A stretch of DNA of 8,396 bases from Bacillota bacterium (GTDB taxonomy: Bacteria; Bacillota; Clostridia; Lachnospirales; Lachnospiraceae), in assembly GCA_023398855.1 (NCBI GenBank), contig JAEWRS010000014.1, positions 1 through 8,396 on the forward strand. Direction: 5' to 3'. Numbering within the stretch: position 1 is the first letter of the stretch; each line of letters opens with the position of its first letter. The notes under the pieces are model-generated. The model was not told the origin of the DNA. It made no database searches and saw nothing but the letters and a program-made list of their open reading frames with translations. Positions 5,868 through 8,396 of the stretch are shown piece by piece. A program made the position numbers and the translations under genes.

Positions 5868-6815
5868 TTGAACAAACCGTTTGTAATAGGAATGGATGGG
5901 GGAGGTACTGCCACCGTCGTTATGGTGAGCGGACTTCATGGTGATCTGATGGCCCGATTCCGGTTGGGACCTTTAAACATCAATGGACAGTCCCGGAAGG
6001 CGGCAGAAGATACTTTGGCCCAATTAAGGGCAGAACTGGAAAATTCAGGTCACCATATGAGTGACTGTAAAGGGATCTGCATTGGCGCAGCCGGAATCAG
6101 CAACAGGGATACAGCAGCGTTCCTTACCCGCAGCTTTAAGGAACAGGGGCTGGAGGGAGTGATCAGGCTGGTGGGGGACCATGAAACTGCTTTGGCAGGA
6201 GCTCTGGAGGAACCGGCTGGCGTTATTTTGATTGCAGGGACCGGCTCCATCTGTTATGGAATCAATGAGTCAGGAGTAAAGTTCCGGGCCGGAGGCTATG
6301 GTCACATCATTGATGACGCCGGAAGTGCCTATGCCATTGGAAGGGATATTTTAAAGGCAGTGGTCAGAGCAGCGGATGGGAGAAAGGAACAGACGGTATT
6401 AAGGGGAAAAGTATTCCAAATCCTTCAGGCAGATTCAGTGGGGGATTTAATTACCTGGCTCTATCAGCCGGAAAGAAGTAAAAAGGAGATCGCTGCCCTG
6501 GCGCCCCTGTTAGAATATGGGGTCAGGGAGAAGGATCAGGCCTCCTTGGAGATTTTTAATCATTGCGGGGAGGAACTGACAGAACTTGCAGGAGCTGTAC
6601 TGGCTCATTTTAAAGCGCCTGTCTCTCTGGTAGTAAGCGGCAGCGTATTGATGAAAAATAATGAGATATACCGCCTGTTTTGTGAAAAGACGAAAAAAAG
6701 ATTTCCTGGGCTGGAAATCATGAAGATGAGAGGGGAGGCTGCCCAGGGAGCCCTTAGGATCATATTACGGGAGACATCGGAAAGGAACGGTAATGAAGCA
6801 ATACCTGGCAATTGA
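5868..6815 (+). CDS. BadF/BadG/BcrA-type sugar kinase, N-acetylglucosamine-kinase-like
   Basis: This is a cytoplasmic ATP-dependent kinase of the actin/hexokinase-fold BadF family, 315 residues, normal length. Phosphate-binding motif 1 is MDGGGTAT (9-16). Asp104 in LVGDHETA is the likely catalytic base by analogy with N-acetylglucosamine kinase. Phosphate motif 2 is AGTGSICYG (123-131). The substrate-loop region GGYGHIIDDAGSAYAIGR (142-159) matches the family's GGxGHxxxDEGS pattern, but with Asp-Ala for the usual Asp-Glu. The adenosine region contains VVSGSV (255-260) and GEAAQGAL (289-296). Characterised relatives phosphorylate GlcNAc, glucosamine or MurNAc (MurK of clostridia), so an amino sugar is the leading guess; glucose is possible. 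It starts with TTG, 24 nt after the second permease. Its last 23 nt overlap the ROK kinase gene in another frame. It probably phosphorylates a monosaccharide released inside the cell. Confidence 0.88.
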   Translation: MNKPFVIGMDGGGTATVVMVSGLHGDLMARFRLGPLNINGQSRKAAEDTLAQLRAELENSGHHMSDCKGICIGAAGISNRDTAAFLTRSFKEQGLEGVIRLVGDHETALAGALEEPAGVILIAGTGSICYGINESGVKFRAGGYGHIIDDAGSAYAIGRDILKAVVRAADGRKEQTVLRGKVFQILQADSVGDLITWLYQPERSKKEIAALAPLLEYGVREKDQASLEIFNHCGEELTELAGAVLAHFKAPVSLVVSGSVLMKNNEIYRLFCEKTKKRFPGLEIMKMRGEAAQGALRIILRETSERNGNEAIPGN

Positions 6816-7674
6816 TATTGGAGGCACTTACATAAAGTACAGTCTTATGGATCCGGAATACCGGGTCCTTCATGCTGGAAGCATGCCAACGGAAAGACAG
6901 CCTGTCCAGTTCCTTGGGGAGCTCATGGAAATGGTGGAAACCTACGTGGAACACATAAGCGGCATTGCAATCTGCATGGGCGGCTTTATCCACCCTGAGA
7001 CAGGAGAAAATACGGATTTCAGCGTCGGGGAAAATTTCAGGGCATATCATTTGATAAACGAGATAACCAAGAAATATCAGATACCCGTTATGCTTGAAAA
7101 TGACAGCAATTGTGCCGCATTGGGGGAAATGGTGCGTGGAGCAGGGCAGGGCTTCCAGGATATTTGCATGGTCACTTTTGGAACCGGGATCGGCGGTGCA
7201 ATCATTATAAACCGGGATTTATACAGGGGCAGCCATTTTAAATCAGGGGAGGTGGGTTTTACCAGAGTGGGCCTTCGGGACATATCAGGAAAACCAGTGG
7301 CAGAAGGGGCAGGAGCAACCTCTTTACTGGTCAGAACCGTATCAGAGGTCCTTGGCAGGGACGTGGATGGAGCTTATATTTTCGACCATTTAACCTATCC
7401 GGATATTAACCGGATATACCGGGAATGGCTTTACAAAGGGGCAATGGTTGTGGGTAACTTTGCAGTCACCGTGGATCCCCAGATCCTGCTGATCGGCGGG
7501 GGAATCAGTGAAAATAAGATATTTATAAGGGATATGAAAGAAGCGGTTTACGCCCTGTATCCCCATCTGGAAGAATATACGGCCATAGAGGCCTGTGGGC
7601 AGGGTAATATGGCAGGGAGAATCGGTGCCCTGTATTTATTGCTGCAAAGCATAGAAGGAGGTGTTCAGTCATGA
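6793..7674 (+). CDS. ROK-family sugar kinase lacking the zinc motif (beta-glucoside-kinase-like)
   Basis: This is a cytoplasmic ATP-dependent sugar kinase of the ROK family, 293 residues, normal for a kinase without a DNA-binding domain. N-terminal DIGGT (8-12) binds phosphate. ENDSNCAALGE (102-112) holds the catalytic Asp104. FGTGIGGAI (129-137) is the second phosphate motif and GGGIS (235-239) belongs to the adenosine region. Glu153 of the ExGH motif is kept, but the His is Phe156, and the Cys cluster that binds zinc in glucokinase and NagK-type members is absent. That form is found in beta-glucoside kinases such as BglK of Klebsiella and Listeria, which phosphorylate cellobiose at O6'. Residues 168-181, PVAEGAGATSLLVR, fit the Ala-Ser/Thr-rich region of those proteins. 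The start has AAAGGA 6 nt upstream. The gene overlaps both neighbours, so coupling to the kinase before and the glycosidase after is likely. A plain monosaccharide kinase is the alternative. Confidence 0.88.
   Translation: MKQYLAIDIGGTYIKYSLMDPEYRVLHAGSMPTERQPVQFLGELMEMVETYVEHISGIAICMGGFIHPETGENTDFSVGENFRAYHLINEITKKYQIPVMLENDSNCAALGEMVRGAGQGFQDICMVTFGTGIGGAIIINRDLYRGSHFKSGEVGFTRVGLRDISGKPVAEGAGATSLLVRTVSEVLGRDVDGAYIFDHLTYPDINRIYREWLYKGAMVVGNFAVTVDPQILLIGGGISENKIFIRDMKEAVYALYPHLEEYTAIEACGQGNMAGRIGALYLLLQSIEGGVQS
7654..7663 (+). promoter_or_regulatory. Near-perfect Shine-Dalgarno for the GH4 gene
   Basis: GAAGGAGGTG lies inside the 3' end of the ROK gene, 7 nt before the ATG at 7671. It is the strongest ribosome binding site in the operon. 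The ATG overlaps the ROK stop codon (ATGA), so reinitiation and direct initiation can both drive the glycosidase. Confidence 0.85.
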
Positions 7675-8396
7675 AAAAGGGTGTGAAGATCGTGGCAATT
7701 GGAGGAGGGTCCAGTTACACACCGGAGCTGGTGGATGGATTTTTGAAACGATACGAAACATTGCCAGTGGAGGAGCTGTGGCTGGTGGATATTCCTGAGG
7801 GACGGGAAAAGCTGCACATTGTGGCTGAGTTTGCTAAGCGCATGGTAAAGAAAGCAGGAGTTCCAATGGAAATCCATACTAGTCTGGATCGGAGAGAGGC
7901 TCTTTCTGGGGCTGATTTTGTAGTCACCCAGCTGCGGGTGGGCCAGCTTCAGGCCCGGGTAAAGGACGAAAGAATTCCCTTAAAGTACGGACTCCTTGGT
8001 CAGGAAACCAATGGAGCAGGTGGTTTGTTTAAGGGTATGAGAACCATACCGGTTATTTTAGATATTTGCAAAGACATGGAGGAATTGTGCCCGGAAGCAT
8101 GGCTGATCAATTTTACGAATCCGGTTGGCATGGTTATGGAGGGAGTGAACCGCTACAGCAGCTTTATAAAGTTCCTGGGACTGTGCAATGTGCCTTACGG
8201 CATGCATAAAGCGGTGGCAGATCAGCTTGGCCGGTCCATGGACGAGGTGAATGTTACCATGGGGGGGCTGAATCATATGGTTTATGTCACCAGAGTGGAA
8301 GTGGATGGAACAGATGTTACGGAGGATGTGGTCAGCCACTGGGGGGCTGGCGGAGTCGTAAAGAATATAAAGGCAGTCACCTGGGACAATGACTTT
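7671..8396 (+). CDS. GH4 6-phospho-beta-glucosidase, N-terminal 242 residues (cut by window edge)
   Basis: This is a glycoside hydrolase family 4 enzyme: cytoplasmic, NAD+- and divalent-metal-dependent, splitting 6-phospho-beta-glucosides by an oxidation/elimination mechanism. The frame runs open to the right edge; full-length relatives have about 440 residues, so roughly 55% is present. The N-terminal Rossmann motif is VAIGGGSSYTPEL (8-20), with Asp40 (LWLVD) at the end of strand 2. LDRREAL (72-78), TQLRVGQ (86-92) and GQETNGAGGLFKG (110-122) are family blocks. INFTNPVG (146-153) holds the substrate-contact Asn150. Cys172 (GLCNVP) and His202 (GLNHM) are the expected metal ligands. The pattern is close to the CelF/ChbF/LicH subgroup acting on cellobiose-6-phosphate or chitobiose-6-phosphate, rather than alpha-glucosidases (GlvA). 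Its substrate must be phosphorylated, yet the visible importer is ABC, so one of the two kinases upstream probably supplies the phosphate. Confidence 0.95.
   Translation, partial: MKKGVKIVAIGGGSSYTPELVDGFLKRYETLPVEELWLVDIPEGREKLHIVAEFAKRMVKKAGVPMEIHTSLDRREALSGADFVVTQLRVGQLQARVKDERIPLKYGLLGQETNGAGGLFKGMRTIPVILDICKDMEELCPEAWLINFTNPVGMVMEGVNRYSSFIKFLGLCNVPYGMHKAVADQLGRSMDEVNVTMGGLNHMVYVTRVEVDGTDVTEDVVSHWGAGGVVKNIKAVTWDNDF

Noticed and set aside
1..8396. Insertion sequences, CRISPR arrays, tRNA or rRNA genes
   Set aside because: No transposase frame, spaced repeat array, terminal inverted repeats or structural RNA signature was seen on either strand.

Overview
The window looks like a chromosomal stretch from an anaerobic Gram-positive Firmicute, most likely a Lachnospiraceae/Clostridium-type gut bacterium. 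The grounds are strong GGAGG-type ribosome binding sites, mid-range GC with purine-rich coding strands, a lipoprotein-anchored sugar-binding protein, and a surface protein ending in clostridial-style cell-wall-binding repeats. The exact genus cannot be read from the sequence.

Layout, all genes on the + strand: (1) Positions 1-2045 hold the 3' part of a gene for a large secreted, cell-wall-attached protein. Its start lies outside the window. What is visible is an alpha/beta domain, two OB-fold-like domains, a Pro-Val-Asp tandem-repeat linker and aromatic-rich wall-binding repeats. (2) Positions 2046-2538 are a 493-nt intergenic region. It holds a strong rho-independent terminator (2101-2144), two candidate sigma-A promoters (the better one TTGACA-16-TATAAT at 2340-2367) and a leader of about 165 nt. 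(3) Positions 2539-8396 are a sugar-utilisation operon that runs off the right edge: solute-binding lipoprotein, an intercistronic hairpin zone, two membrane permeases, a BadF/N-acetylglucosamine-kinase-type sugar kinase, a ROK-family sugar kinase, and the first 242 codons of a GH4 6-phospho-beta-glucosidase.

The operon is tightly packed after the first permease. Intergenic gaps are 14 and 24 nt, the two kinase genes overlap by 23 nt, and the ROK and GH4 genes overlap by 4 nt (ATGA). The genes suggest one pathway. An ABC transporter imports a beta-linked di- or oligosaccharide without phosphorylating it. A cytoplasmic kinase then makes the 6-phosphate, the job a PTS does elsewhere. The GH4 enzyme splits the phosphorylated sugar, and the other kinase phosphorylates the free monosaccharide. 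The substrate (cellobiose-like, chitobiose-like, or a wall-derived amino-sugar disaccharide) cannot be settled from sequence alone. No ATP-binding subunit and no regulator gene is present in the window.

The most interesting points are this kinase-primed route without visible PTS genes, the pairing of two unrelated sugar kinases, the hairpin cluster separating the binding-protein gene from the permease genes, and the structured leader.
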